Notes: a model not told the origin generated them from the letters alone. A DNA stretch of 64,000 nucleotides from Stenogyne calaminthoides (GCA_037126765.1 JBBCBC010000030.1:7586786-7650785); one strand, 5' to 3'. Counted from the first letter of the stretch, positions 12,634 to 25,915 are shown. Numbers and translations are program-made.

Positions 12634-14425
12634 TGTTGGGAAATATGTAATTTAGTTTTGATGGAAGTTCCAAAACAGGTTGTAATAGGACCAGTCAGAC
12701 CTGTTAGCTGACTGATGACTTAGATTCAGAATAAGATGACCAACTAAAATGTATAGATAGCTGATGTAAAAGATAGGTCACATATTGAGGGGGAACTCAA
12801 TATGAATAGGTTAGGTCGAAGTATCAGATGACCGGATAAGGTCAGATGATCGATCAAGACTAAGCGCAAAACCAGAAGACAAGAAGTCGGAAGATCGGGT
12901 GAAGACTAGAAGACATGAAGACTCAGATGAACCTGAAGACTCAGATGAATCAAGACTCGATAACATCAAGACCTCGGATGAACTCAAGACTTAGATAAAC
13001 CTCAAGACTCAAAGATCAAACTCAAGACTCAAGACGATTTGAATACACCGAGGCTCGAGACACCAAGATCAAAAGACACGAAGACCCTCTTCAAAGGAGA
13101 TCCGCATATTGAAGCTAAGACAATGTGCAACCAAAGACTCAACATGGTAGATCGATCGGCCATTTGATCAAGTTAGCTCACACTTGGTGACAATCAAAAA
13201 GATACACCAGACAAGACGAATCCTCTCCAAAAGGAATATCAATCGTCTAACGGGCAAATTTATGAAATGCCGCCTCGCGAAGCCAAGGAGAAAGCGACAC
13301 GTGCACAAAAAGAGCTGACAATACGGGATACGACGTTGCAGATAAAAACAAATAAGAATCATGCCGGCGACCACGCCAAAATTGCGAAGACGTCACAATC
13401 ATATCCTCTGACCTACCTAATATAGCCCGAAATTCAAATTGCTCTCCAACGGCTTTTTGATTTCGAGGTCTATAAAATGGGATCGATCTTCACTTTGAAA
13501 GAGAGGACCAACTGAGATAAACAAGAGATTCAACAAGTGAAAAACGCAAGAAAAAACACGGAGACATCGCAAAAGAAGCTAAAGCTACAACAAATCTCCA
13601 CTCACAAGAACACTACATCTAAAGATTATTCTTAGAGTGTTCATCCCATAGTTCTTAGCAAGAAATCCTATCCACTAGCATTTTGGCTATCTAAAGCACC
13701 AGGATAGATTTCCAGTTGGAACCCCCAATCATTCTTTATCCAAACGCAAGTTAGGTCAAGTCTGCAGAGAGTGAGAACTCATTAAACATCTCATTTATCG
13801 TCTTTGTAGGATATAAGTCCCGCCGTTTACGTTGTAGAGTGGGAACTCGATAAACATCTCGGCTATCTGAAAAGGATATAAGTCCCGTGAGGTAAGCAGT
13901 GAGAACTTCGGTAAACATCTCGGCCATCCTAAAAGGATATAAGTCCCGCAGGTTAAAGTAGGTTAAGGTTCCCCTGTGTTAAGGGAAGAGTGGAAGTAGA
14001 ACGGGTTTTGTCCGAATCACTATAAAACGTCTTGTGTGCATTTACTTGCTTTCTTATCGCTTTTACACAAGTCACACAACGAGTTTAAAAGCGCATACAT
14101 ATTCTAAGTTAAAGTTCGATCGCACCAAGCAAACAATCGATCGATCATCGACACTTGATCAAGCCCGTTAAAAAACTAACTTAAGAATCGATTGATAAAA
14201 CTGGTTTTTTCACGGGTAAAAACAAGCTTCCACACCATTCAGATTAAAACCGATATTAAACCGACGATTGCCCTCGGGCACTCGGAAGATTGAACATCGT
14301 CTAAACCGATACACTAGCACTCGATCGGGTGTCTGCGGTTCACACCGATCCAAGACGAAAAGTTTTGGAAGTCTATTCACCCCTCCTCTGACTTCCACCC
14401 TCACAAAACCCGTTCGAGACCTACA
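12634..14425 (+). repeat. LTR1 (shared between two tandem SIRE-like copies)
   Basis: 1792 bp, TG...CA. It matches LTR2 (25916-27702) along its whole length. The U3 part has GAAGACTCA-type minisatellite repeats (~12900-13040). A TATA box lies at 13471, and three ~65-bp units with a GGATATAAGTCCCG core lie at 13766-13960. A polypurine tract precedes it and a primer site follows it, so it serves both neighbours. Differences from LTR2 are concentrated at CAG/CTG sites. Confidence 0.85.
13471..13478 (+). promoter_or_regulatory. TATA box of LTR1
   Basis: TATAAAAT follows GATTTCGAGGTC and is conserved in LTR2 at 26740-26747. It is the likely core promoter for the genomic RNA, marking the U3/R side of the LTR. 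Confidence 0.6.
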
Positions 14426-14427
14426 AG

Positions 14428-14441
14428 TGGTATCGAGGCGG
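14428..14441 (+). promoter_or_regulatory. Primer-binding site (initiator tRNA-Met), degraded
   Basis: TGGTATCGAGGCGG sits two bases after the LTR end. It equals the plant copia site TGGTATCAGAGCGG apart from an altered CAG. It would pair with the 3' end of initiator tRNA-Met to start minus-strand synthesis. The altered base pair may be a CHG base-calling error. Confidence 0.75.
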
Positions 14442-14564
14442 TGGTTCTCTGAGACCAATGGCTTTTGAGTATCATCGATTCTTGAGGAAGAATCTTTGTG
14501 GTCATTTGAGCAGATCTTGAAAAACCATTTTTAAAACTCATTCGTTTTCAAAATCACTTTCGGC

Positions 14565-17072
14565 ATGGATAATACCTCTGGTATGTATCATGATTTGCCT
14601 AAGTTTTCAATTGATGAGTATGCAGTTGGGCTATATATATGTGCAACCATCTAGGATCGATAAGCGCGGCGGAATGATGGAAGTCATCGAGCGAGGACCC
14701 ATCATCATATACCACGACAACCCAAAGATCGGAGGAGATCCGGACTTTGCCACGGAAGTCTTGTCTTGAAAAAGCCCGGCTTTGATGGATCTGCGGAGAG
14801 GAAAGAAAAGCTGTTCACTCTAGACACAATCGCTAGGCATATAATCATGAAGACAATGGATAAAGTCACCAAAGAGAAGATAAAGTATCTCAAAACCGCA
14901 AAAAGCAATGTGGGATACTCTTCTTTGAGATCTGCGAAGAAATGATCGGATCAAAAGACAAAATACCCTACAAATTTGAATGGTGAAGTTCGAAAAGTTA
15001 AAGATGTTGCCCAACGAGACCATCAACGAGCTCGATGGGAGGATCACCATGTCGACGATAAAATTCTACGAGAACTTGGTAGAGAGATGTCGGACAAAGA
15101 TATCAACTACAAGGTCTTAAGATCTCTCACCAAGAAATGGGACATGAAAGTCACGGTAATCAAGGATTGCCAAGACATTTCAAAAATGAAGCTAAGTAGC
15201 TTGTTCCTAAGTCTTAAAGCTCACGATTTCGATTTAATCGAAAGAGGACAAGCGAATGAAGACGAGATGCTCTTTGAAGCCTCAACGCCTAAATCGGTTG
15301 TGTTTAAAGCAACCAAAGAAGCAGATCGAAGGCCACTAAACCCATTGGAAAAACATCATAAGTCAAGGTAATGCATCGCTCGCTACCAAGAAACTTGAAA
15401 GAACAAATACTCACTTGGTAAGTATCAAGATTCTACAAAGGACTATCAAAGAGACAGAGGCCAACCGATGATCACGAGAAAGAACTCAGATCCGATGATC
15501 AAGAGATCACGGAGAAGAAAAGAAAAGAGATGATCCCGATTTAGAGAGAAGAGATAATAGATCTGACAGAAGTTCGACATTATCGAAGGGAAGTCACGCC
15601 GACATATCCTACAGACGGAAAATGACTCACCCGGGCGGAGGAAGTTCCGAGATCGAGGATCATGCTTCAATCAAGAAGAAACCAGTCACTACAAAGACCG
15701 ATCGCCTCGACCGACTCCCCAGAGAAAGAGAAGAGAAACAGAACAAAAAAGAGAGCAACGCCAACAGATAGAAAGTTCTCGTAGGCGTACATCCTAATTG
15801 ATGATTCTATCTCGCCATCCGAGGACTCTCGGTACTCATCTCGAGAAGACTTCGGTGCGATAAGGCGGTCTTTGTTGACTTCCACGAGCATGAAGATCTG
15901 ATATTCTTTTCGGATGACGATGAAGTTCCTAATGGCCAAGGAGGACCAATCTGAGGTAACCTCCAAACCTTCCTTTTCAAATTCCACACTGCTATTATTA
16001 GCACACTTTGGAGAGATTGACTTGCAACTCTACTCGAGCAATTGCTTGATGATATCTCTGCCGAAGAGACACTTATACAATAGTGGAAGTCGAAAATGAC
16101 AAGCTAAGGATCGTAAATAATCACCTAGTTAAAGAGAAAACTATCAAGAACGCTTTGGCGAATCGAATCAAACCGCCGGAAGGTAATCGAGGAACTTAAC
16201 GCTCAAGGTTAAATCTTCGATCGGGAGAAATAGATCGAAGATCAGCTAGCAATCAACAAAACAACAAGTCGATGATTTCAAAATCCTTCAAGCTAAATTT
16301 GATGAGTTATTCCGACTACATGAGAGTCTTAAATCTCATCGAGGATAGTCTGCGGAAGAAAAATAGAGGTTTTCACAAAATCATCTAAAACCTTTCAAGA
16401 AATGAACACCTATTTTTGAACGCCAACTAACAAGAAGGGAATTGGGTATGAGAACCCTTCTACATCCTCAAAAAGCCCCCGATTTGATTCACTTGAAGGG
16501 TGTAATCAAACGAGTCTCATTTCAAAAAGATACACTAAAAGCTAAAATTGTATCTAATAAGGGAAAAAAGATCTGGCGAGCAAGTAAAGGCGGTGCCTAA
16601 TCGGAAAGGGAACAAAAATGGACCCCAATCGATAAAAGCATCGGTAGAGGAATCAACGAAGAACCCGGTTCTTACTGAAGAGACCTCAACTTTGATCAAA
16701 TGATTAGGTATCGAAGAGACAACCCATGAGAGGAAATCTAATCGAGACCCAATCAAGGTCACCGGCCTCAAAAAGCAAGCTATAGGTAAACTAAAAAAAC
16801 CACCTATGCTAAAAAAGATATGAATCTTTTGATGGTAGCGATCGTATCTACCCCTATAATCGGAGATCTAGGTTCTTTTTTTGAGCCACACTTGGATTAA
16901 AAGAAGACAAAATATAAAGAAAAAATCCCAAGTCTTCTAAGTCATCCAAGGCTCACACTAATAATCATACTAATCGAAAAGCATATAAAGAGAAGTATGA
17001 TTATGTTGATATGTATGGGGAGACAAATCGGACCTTCTAATCTTTCCAGATTTTCATAGAAGTGCTTTCTGT
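14565..17072 (+). pseudogene. copia gag region, heavily broken
   Basis: The probable start is the ATG at 14565 (MDNTSGMYHDLPKF..), which closes after ~30 codons. The clearest part is 14976-15371 (131 codons), with the gag helical pattern VLRSLTKKWDMKVT..., typical of SIRE-type UBN2/gag domains, whose protein packages the RNA in virus-like particles. Beyond 15371 the frame is lost. Fragments around 15900-16100 still resemble the acidic/coiled region after the zinc knuckle, but no clean CX2CX4HX4C knuckle can be read. This block shows especially many altered CAG/CTG sites, so part of the decay may be technical. Confidence 0.6.
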
Positions 17073-17378
17073 TTGTGTGGATCCCTAAATCCACCACTAA
17101 CCCCCAGGACCCAATTCAAAGGGGTACCTAAAGCTGATTTGATTGCGATTCGCGTGGGATCTGCCAACAAAAGCGGTGCACAAGCAACTATCTGGTACAT
17201 CGATAGTGGATGCTCAAGGCACATGACAGGAAGCAAACATCTCCTTAGATCTTACAAAGAACAAGAAGGCCCACGTGTACTCTTCGGTGATGATAACTTT
17301 GGTTTTACCAAGGGATTCGGGACCTTAGAGAATGATGATGTACAAATAATCTTTGAGTCTCAGATGTCGAAGGATTGA
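17073..17378 (+). pseudogene. copia aspartic protease domain
   Basis: About 100 codons are open. The motif WYIDSGCSRHMTG contains the catalytic Asp (codon 17202-17204) in the D-S-G form common to SIRE-type copia proteases, which cut Gag-Pol into mature proteins. The ATG at 17073 is not a true start: in an intact element this would be internal to gag-pol. The frame closes at 17378 and the link to integrase (17379-17426) is out of frame. Confidence 0.7.
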
Positions 17379-17426
17379 AGCACAATCTACTATCGATATC
17401 ACAATTCTGCGACAACGGATTCAGCG

Positions 17427-18924
17427 TTGAGTTCTCGGCGACAAGTGTGCGATAAGAATCGAGCCACTCAACAAATCTTGCTAACTGGTTCAAGGAAAGG
17501 CACGATCTACATAGCAGATTGGAACAGTTGCCCCAAGAATGCATGCTTAATTGTTAAGAGTTCTAAAAGTTGCAGTTGGCTCTGGCATAAAAGATTGAGT
17601 CATCTGAACTTCAAAACTCTTAACAAGATCGCTACTATGTCTTTAGTTGAGGGACTTCTGAATGAGATATTCTCCAAAGATCAGACATGTGCCGCATGTC
17701 AGAAGGGAAAACAAGTTAAAGCCTCATTTAAGGGAATACCAGGACCAGCATCCAGTAGAGTATTGCAACTGCTCCATATGGATCTATTCGGACCAGTTAC
17801 ACCAGTCAGTCTCAATGGACGCAAATATACTCTTGTAATCGTGGATGATTATTCTAAGTTTACTTGGGTTGTATTCTTATACAAGAAGAACGAGACAACG
17901 ACTAAGATACCCGAACTGCTCAAAAAGCTACAAAATGAGAAGGGTGTCAGCATAGTAAAGATCAGATCAGATAAAGGTACAGAGTTCCTAAATTCCTTTA
18001 TTACTGATTTTTGCACTGAGTTTGGTATACAGCATGAAACGTCAGCTGCAAGAACGCCACAACAAAATGGAGTAGCAGAACGGAGAAACAGAACTCTCAA
18101 GGAAGCTGCTCGCACTATGTTAGCTGAACATGCCACACCAAGCCGTTTCTGGGCAGAAGCAATAAATACATCATGTCATACTCAGAACAGATGTTCTCTG
18201 ACTAAGACTCACTTCAAAACACCTTATGAACTGTGGAAAGACAGAAAACCTCGTGTTTCATACTTCCATGTCTTTGGGTGCAAATGTTTCATTCACAACA
18301 ACGGGAAAAGTCAGTTGAAGACTTTTGAGGCCAAGTTAGATGAGGGTATATTCTTAGGATATTCCTCATCCAGCAAGGCTTTCAGAGTTTACAACAAACG
18401 AACTCTAGTTGTGGAATAAACACCCCATGTGGTCTTTGATGAGACATCCTCTGAACAAGAGAAAGATGCCTCAGAACAAGCCGTACCATAACAACCGTTA
18501 CCTGACACGCAGAAAATGGATCAGCTAAGCATCAAGGAGAAAGAAGCTGAACACATAAAAGTGTACATCCCAGAACTTGATCTTGCTGATTCAACAGGTC
18601 AATTAGACCCAAAGGTACGCACAACTGTCAGTAAAGAAGCTGTTACAGCTGAGACAATATCAACTGAACCATCTGGTTCAGGGGGAACTTCTGAAGTTCC
18701 TATGAACAGACTTCAACACATGATGAGTCCAATATCAACTGAGACATGTTCTTATCAAGTGGATCATAATTCTGCACCACTACCAATCACTAGTAATGAA
18801 CTATCAGATATGGATGATGTTCTCCAAACAGACGCACATAAGAACAGAAGGACCTGGATTACCAGTCATCCAACTAATCAGATTATAGGAGACCCATCTG
18901 ATAGAGTCAAAGCTAGACATCAAA
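17427..18924 (+). pseudogene. copia integrase (GAG_pre-integrase, core and C-terminal parts)
   Basis: A 330-codon frame runs from 17427 to a stop at 18417. The HHCC zinc site can be seen (WHKRLSHLNF, then CAACQKGK at ~17690-17713). The catalytic triad is complete: D in HMDLFGP (17781), D in RSDKGTEF (17970) and E in NGVAERRN (18078). The C-terminal GYSSSSKAFRVYNKRTLVVE segment is SIRE-like. The TAA at 18417 and another stop near 18489 lie in the same frame, which then continues through a Ser/Thr/Glu-rich linker to 18962. So two nonsense codons interrupt an otherwise well-kept domain. Integrase inserts the cDNA into nuclear DNA. Confidence 0.85.
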
Positions 18925-20440
18925 TTGGTGAAAGTGCCATATACTGTTGTTATCCTCTATGAAGGAACCAACCACAACGATGAGGAAGCTCTACAAGGCA
19001 TAAGTTGGATTCTAGCCATGCGCAGGAGGAGGCTGGAGCAGTTTGAGAGAAATCAAGTTTGGGAATTGGTGGGCGGACCAACTCATCAAGACGTAATTGG
19101 CACAAAGTGGGTATTCAAGAACAAGAGAGATGAGAAAAATGTCATAACGGGGAATAAGGCAAGACTTGTTGCTAAAGGGGTATTCACTAATCGAAAAAAA
19201 TCGATTATGATGAGACCTTTGCACCGATCGCCCGTCTAAAGCGATCGGTTGTTTACATATGCTTCCCCATGAGGGTTCAATTTGTGTATCAGATGGATGT
19301 AAAGAGTGCATTCTTAAATGGGGTACTAGCAGAGGAAGTTTATGTCGAACAACCTCCGGGCTTTGAAAAAAGGCAACCAAGTGTATCGTTTAAGAAAAGC
19401 TCTTTCTGACTGAAACAAGCTCCTCGAGCTTAGTATGATACACTCTCTCGGTTCTTGATAGGCAATGGGTTCACTAAAGGAACAATGGGCGAACCTTATT
19501 CGAATAGAAGATGGAGAAGATATTTTGATGGTTCAGATCTACGTGAATGACATTATCTTCGGATCTCCCAACAAAAGGTTATGTGAGAAGTTCGGACAAG
19601 TTGATGCAAGGAAATTCGAGATGTCCATGATGGGTCGGATGAATTACTTTACGGGATTACAAGTCAAGCGAGTTCGGAAGGGATATTCATCGCGCCAAAG
19701 CGGCAAGTACACAAAGAATCTCTTGGCAAAGTTCGGAGTTCAACAACGCAAAGGAAGCGAAATTCCAATGATGACCCGGATTCAAGATGGATCTGATTTA
19801 AGATGGTGGAAAATGAATCAAAAGGAGTATAGAGCTCTAATTGGATCTCTATTATACTGATTTGCCATCGACCCCCGACATTACTTTTGCGAGGGTGTAT
19901 GTGCGGTTTCAAGCAAATCCAATGCGAGCCACCTAGAAGTAGCTAAGCGGATTCTCAAGTATCTAAAGGGATTTGTAAACCTCGGTTTATTTTACCCATC
20001 GGATGACAATCTAGAGCTTAGTGGGTATTACGATTTCGACTCTGGAGGAGGTTGCGAATCGACGGAAGTCAACCTCGGGTTCATGTCAAACCACGGGAAA
20101 TAAACCGATCTCTTGGTTTTTGAAGAAGCGGACATCGATTCATGTACATCTACTCTTTGAAGCAGAAATATATGGTTTTAAAGCGAAGTCGTTGTTCCCA
20201 ACCGCTCGCTAAGTCATCGGCGGTGAGGATTACAACATCGTAGCTAAGAACGCACTACCTATTCTACGTGATGAAGAATAATGCTATTGCAATCACTCGT
20301 AATCACGTTCTACATACAAGATGCAAGCATGTGGATGTCGGACACCATTTTATCGAGATCATGTTGAAAAAGAAGAATATCGGGATGGAAAAGATCCATA
20401 TTGACAAGCGGAAAGTGATATCTTAACCAAGCCACTAAAT
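18925..20440 (+). pseudogene. copia reverse transcriptase and RNase H
   Basis: The RT fingers lie in 18925-19239 (VWELV, GTKWVFKNKRDEKNVITGNKARLVAKG), followed by broken frames, then palm and thumb in 19465-19860. The active-site box reads Y-V-N-D (codon 19546-19548 AAT) instead of Y-V-D-D, losing a metal-binding Asp. RNase H follows from ~20010 to ~20440, with frameshifts. At least five frame changes separate the conserved blocks. The polymerase would be dead as read. Several frame changes coincide with altered CAG/CTG sites, but the YVND change is a simple G-to-A transition. Confidence 0.8.
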
Positions 20441-22684
20441 TGAGATCGATTGAGGAGTTATGCAACGAGCTAGGGCTTCGGATCTTGAGAAAATGCACCG
20501 GATATTCTTTGAAGGATTGATCTCGTATCTTCGCTTGGTTAAAAAGACTAACCAAGGTTAAGTGGAGTCGATTGAGTTAGGAATCTCAACCGATCGAACT
20601 GACCAGATTTAGAGCCAATCGATGTTGAGATAGGAAGCGAATCCTGAAAGTCGAAGGTAGCCGATCTGAAGTTCGGACAAAGGGCGGTCGGTTCAATATA
20701 TATCAAATTAAGGGAACCGATCAGTTGGAAGATTACTTTATAAGCCGATTAAAGTTTGCGATCAACAAACAAAATCAAGAGTAAAGCTACGGATCGCGTA
20801 AAGTCGGAAAAAAACAACAAACAATGGAATAACAAGTTTTTCATTGATAAAGACCCGAAGGTCGATTACAAGTTACAAGTGATATCACGGGATTACAAAT
20901 GCTACATCTATCTTCAAGTGGTATTACAAGTACAAGAAGACCGGAGGTCGATCATAAACCATCGACCTAAGACAACCCTAGGCGGGGAAGGAGAGAGAGA
21001 GATTTAAGAGTCGATGTTCTCGGACTCTCCAACCGAGGGGCAGCGAGAAGCTTCTAGAATCCCGAAAGCCGCTCTTAGAATCTTGGAGTGAGAAGAGAGC
21101 GAGCCTTGAAGGATCTTTAAAGCTAGGAGCCCTTAGACCTAAAATCAATGGGCTCTCCAGCTGTTAAATGGGACACAGTGCCACAGGTTTGGACACAAAG
21201 ATCATATGGCCATGAGTGTCTCATGCAAATATTGAGTTTGATACACTATTATGTATATCAAACTCATATTTTGTTTCAGACTAAGTCTGTTGATGCTATC
21301 TGATTCATCTCGATAGGCGCAAAGGTGCATACTGGTTAGGAGAAGTGCCTTCTCATTTGCCTTAGCAGATCCGCCTCCATGGTGGTAAAGAAGCTTAGCA
21401 TTGATCGTATGTGAAATCTTAGATGACGACGAAAGCAGTGTGAAGGAACACACAGGGTTGATCTGAGTAGCTGTTTTCATTAGAAAAGGGCTACAAGTTC
21501 CCACCGGAAGTTTCACCGGAAATAAGGAACTCATCGGAAAAGCATGAAGGATATGCTTAAGAAGATGAAATGGTTTATGATTGTGTTGTTCGCCTAACAC
21601 CCCAGGCTATTTATAGAAGGAAATTAGGGGTATAAATGCAAATTTTATCGTCTCAGAAGATCTTAAGAGAAATTTGCATTGACAACGCATTTGGAACACG
21701 CGGCTAATGGTTGGATTAGTTAACGGTGTGATTAAATCACAGCGTATATATGCCATTATTACGGAATGTCAAATCGCGCCGATTTGGGAATCGAGGCGAC
21801 TTTTGGACTACCCGAAGTTAAAGTTTTGGCGGGAGTTGACCTCAGTTAATGCGAGATTATAGAAGAAAACTGAAGGATGAAGTTTTTCAGAAAAGAGGAT
21901 CAGATAAGTGGCGAAGCGTTACATGCAAAGAATCTGATCAGATAAGAGACGATATTGTTGGGAAATGCATGAAGCAAACATCAGATAAGTCAACAATGTA
22001 CCAGATCAGATCACCGTGGTAACTGATTGATTACAATATCAATCAGTCAGATACGCTCTCTTATTTATCTCTTTCTGAATATCTTTATATGCGTTATTTA
22101 TTTTAATTGATTTATTTTGCACTATTCATGACGCATGCCCTACAAATCTTTTAATGCGGACCTGAAAATGTTTTCAAAATGTTTTATTACGATTTTTTGA
22201 GTCTGGAAAACGAGAAGACTGTTTTTCTCAACCGTGCGATCAAAATACTTTTTGGCCGACTAATCTCAGCCATCGATTTCAAAACACGGATACTTGAGTA
22301 CTTTGGAAAGTTGTGCAAAAAGGTTTTCCCTCGTTTTTCTACAAAATCAAAATTTTTCTCAGAAAACCGCTTTCCACAACTTTTCTTCTCAAAATTCTGA
22401 AAAGATCACTTTTGTTTAAAATTCTCTGAGAATTACCTTCGAAATCATTTAATTCTACATTTCTGTTTTTAAAAATCCTTCGAATCAATTACTGGTAATT
22501 TCTTATTTTAAATCATTTGCATGATCTAGAATTCTCTATGGTACCTAGGTTTACAAGTTGTATTTCTGTAATTTATGAGATCTAAACACTTATTTGCAAC
22601 ATTGATGCTGAATTTGTGTTAGTTTGGATGAATTTATTGAAATATCTTACACAAACTAAACATCGATCTGCATATCTTACAGAA
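20441..22684 (+). other. Post-pol untranslated spacer of the SIRE-like element
   Basis: There is no sustained coding frame. Until ~21870 it matches the spacer of the upstream copy (8581-9760). After that it is unique here, AT-rich and without recognisable genes. A 231-bp insertion lies at 21252-21482. Long post-pol spacers before an accessory ORF are usual in SIRE-like elements. Confidence 0.55.
21252..21482 (+). mobile_element. 231-bp insertion flanked by ATTA
   Basis: The upstream copy reads CACTATTAGAAAAGGG with no break. Here CACTATTA is followed by 231 bp, ending in a second ATTA before GAAAAGGG. ATTA at 21248-21251 and 21479-21482 would be a 4-bp duplication. No inverted repeats or poly(A) tail are visible. 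The minus strand is open across it as part of a 132-codon frame (21202-21600) rich in Ser, His and Leu, with no known domain. It could be a captured fragment, or an ancestral piece lost from the other copy by ATTA recombination. Confidence 0.45.
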
Positions 22685-25600
22685 ATGGCACATCTTGTTT
22701 CAAGACCGGGACAAGGGGAAAAGTAATGCAATTTTGCATCGATGAAGAAAGACATCATTGATGAAAAGTACGTCGTCTTCAACATCACCTCAGATCCGGA
22801 ATCGTTGGAAATTCTGGAGTGCTTAAAAAGCGTGTGGACTGGAACGATATTGCTCTACTCATCAGAACATCGTTCACACCCATGAAGCCCTGGGGTTTCT
22901 TTAAAATCTGCAGAGGTATGAAGACAATGATGATATCCTGATTTCTTCCGTTGGTGGAATGAAAGTCCGAGTGATTTAATGATTTATCTCTGAAGAGGAT
23001 ATTCGGACTAACTTCGAGGAAGCATCAATCCCCGAGACCTACACAACCTGCTTTGTAGGAGAAAAGGAGTTTCTTGAAGCCAATTGTTGAGACCGAAGAA
23101 ACAAGGAGAACACGCATTTAACGTCCAAAGCCTCCTACCCAAAAAAAAAGTATCGTCTTCTTCTTGAGATCGTTTCGGAAGGTGATCATGTGCTCAACTT
23201 ACGATCTTGATCACGGTCACTTCATACAAGATAAGTGTAATGGCCGCAATAATCAAGAAGGCTTCTGAGACATCGATTGGTTGGGTATGGTCAAAAGCAA
23301 GATTTAGAAAAGACTCCGGGAAGTTCGAGTGACCCAGAGCAATGAAGTGTGCTTATCTTGAAGTGCTCATTCATACACAAAATCTCTATCATTACATCAC
23401 GATAAGCCGCCATGAGAATTATGAATGGAACGAGAATGGAGCGAAGATTTATCAAGCAAAGCACAAAGGCCATATTGGGCAAAGATGAGTCCTGCTGGAC
23501 AAGGCGATGAGGATCCGACTCATATGTGCCCAAACCCAAGGGAGAAAAAGAAAGGAAAAAGATAAAGCAATTGCATTGTGCGAAGTGCGAAAAAGGTCAT
23601 TCAAGAGAAGAGGATAAAGAGGAAGGATCTGGGCAAGAAACCCGGATGCTCGGTGAAACTTGTCGAGCAGAGTCTCATCTCCTCTGCGAAAGCGCTCCAA
23701 GTTCGCCAAGCAAGCCAGTGAGCCGGAGGATCTGATCAAGAAAAGATCAAAAAAGAGATATGTGATCCTTTCTGAGCCAACCATCGAGAAGTACAAGAAC
23801 AGATGATCGCAGCAGGCGACGTATGGTACAATCTGGAGGAAGAATCACCATCCGATTCTCTGCCTCTAACCAAGATCTTCGAGAGAGCAAGATCGCTAAC
23901 GCCCACTTCCAAATCACCATCACCCTCTCCTCAAAAATCATCACCTCCACCCTCTCCCCACAAAACCTTCTCTCCCTCACCCGCACCTCTCGAACAAAAT
24001 CTCCCACACCACCAATCAATGAACCCGCTCAGAAACCGAACACCCTCACACGCCCAAACGAACTGGAACAACAAACATCCCAATCCCCAATCCGGTCCAA
24101 GAACACGAGAGAGTCGGCGATCATGTGACCATCTCGTAATCCTTTCAACACCAGAGCAGATGCTTGCTTCCTGCTCCGAGAGAGCCCCATCGTAAGAATA
24201 ATGAAGCAACATATCAAAGAATATCTCTTTGGATCTATGCCCCTGAATTGGATCAACATCCTGGCATCCAGCAACAGATAGAAGAGATAGTGTTCTGGAG
24301 GGATATCAGACTGAAGAGCATTGAAGAACTTCTGATTCTAATGACAACTCTGGGATCAGACTTCTTTGTAGACTTAGAGTTGAAATGTCTACACAATGCT
24401 GGGATTGAAAGTGATGTTGAATTAGCATCAGACAACGATATCAAATGGTTGATTCACGAAAGGTTCGGAATTACTGATAACAGGGAGGAAACCGTTCAAC
24501 CTCCTACAGATCATGAGGGAATTGCCGATGAACCAAGAATGGGTGCTGCAGATGAGACCCCATTTGGCAAGGCTTCAACATCTGAACAGACTGCTAAAAT
24601 GAGCTTTGATACCCTAGATCATCATTCTAAGAAGATTCAGGATGGGATCCAAGCTACATTTGAAGACAAATTCGCAGCGCTCACAGCAGATCTGATGAAG
24701 CGGTTTGAAGATGAGCAAGCGAAACTAGTTGACAAGGAACGAAGTCACACTACTGGGATGCACAATGCCATCCTTGCTGAAGTAATGCAACTAGTATACC
24801 CTCTTGCTGAGAAGCTCAAGCTCCAGTCTGACAAACTCTCAGTTCAGATAGAGATGCTTAATCAGACACAGGTACTTTTGGAGAGTGTCTGGGCATCCTT
24901 GGACAAAACCAACAATCACTTGGATATGGGTTGGAAACATTTTCTAGCTTCTACAGAAAAGGCAAGACAGGAAATCGAAACTGAACTCAGACGCTTCTAC
25001 ACACCTGCATCTTCTGCCACCGTCCAGATCACTCCTCTTGTTGTCGAGGAACTCAGAGAGGAGATCTCACAGCAATTAACAATGCTGAACCACAAGATGT
25101 CCAACCTCTTTGATGCAACCAAAAAGGGGGAAGGAAAAGAGTCTGAAGGAAAAGAGAATACAGAAAAACAGACTCCTGGAAAAGAGAAGGAAGAAGAACA
25201 GCACTCCTGAATACATCCGAAGGAAGAGGAAGACCGAAGCTGCAGCAGAGGAAATTGCTTGGGAGAAAAATGCCCTTCCAGCACCTGTTAAAGGCATCCT
25301 CTGTGCACGACAAGATTTGCTTCCAGAGTGGGATCAGATCAGAGGAGAATGGTTATGTGACGTCTACATCATGGAGAACATTCCAATTCATCAAGATCAG
25401 ACTGAAAATGATGATGAATTTCGAAACTGGTTAGAAACAAAATATCCAGATTTCTACCAGACACTGATGACAGAAGGCCAGATCATGTCACTCATACCAG
25501 AATCTCCACCCTTTGAACTACTCCTTCCACCTTTGCGTCCAGACAATAAGCTAGATCCCGTTAAATTCAAGAACATCTACTATGGACTAGCTGAAAAATG

Positions 25601-25690
25601 AGGAATCCATAGAAAAGATGAGCTGGACAAGCTAATGCAAAGGATGTACAGGATGTTTGGCATCCCCAAAGAATTGCAAATGTTCAATTA
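22685..25690 (+). pseudogene. SIRE-like accessory ORF, downstream copy (best preserved)
   Basis: A possible N-terminus begins at the ATG at 22685 (MAHLVSRPGQGEK) but is broken until ~23500. The best frame is 24164-25210 (348 codons). It holds a globular block (24245-24490), a linker rich in E/D/T/P, a long coiled coil (~24600-25110; heptads such as VYPLAEKLKLQSDKLSVQIE) and a K/E-rich tail. One frame change leads to 25110-25601, a W/P-rich C-terminal domain. A single stop at 25599 (TGA; GGA in the other copy) cuts it before ~25690. It lies between pol and the PPT, like SIRE env-like ORFs. The coiled coil suggests oligomerisation. No catalytic motif, signal peptide or membrane segment is seen. 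Confidence 0.65.
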
Positions 25691-25901
25691 CACCTGAAGA
25701 AGACAACTTGGAATCAAATGATAGGTACGCTTTACACATATTCTACAATGCACACACCTATCTGAATAAAACATTCCATGCCACTGATTCTAAAACATTC
25801 ATCTCATTATCTTCTAAGGTATGTACTATTTTCATTATCTACATTTCCATTCATGGTATCTGTTTTTCTGATCAAGTTTTGTTAAGTGTTTTGGTTCCAT
25901 C

Positions 25902-25915
25902 AAAAAGGGGGAAAT
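25902..25915 (+). promoter_or_regulatory. Polypurine tract before LTR2
   Basis: AAAAAGGGGGAAAT lies directly before TGTTGGGAAATATG. It is the cleanest version of the plus-strand primer in this family. Confidence 0.85.

Noticed and set aside
21202..21600. Minus-strand 132-codon gene
   Set aside because: It spans the insertion and the flanking retrotransposon spacer that is non-coding in the other copy; no domain was recognised.
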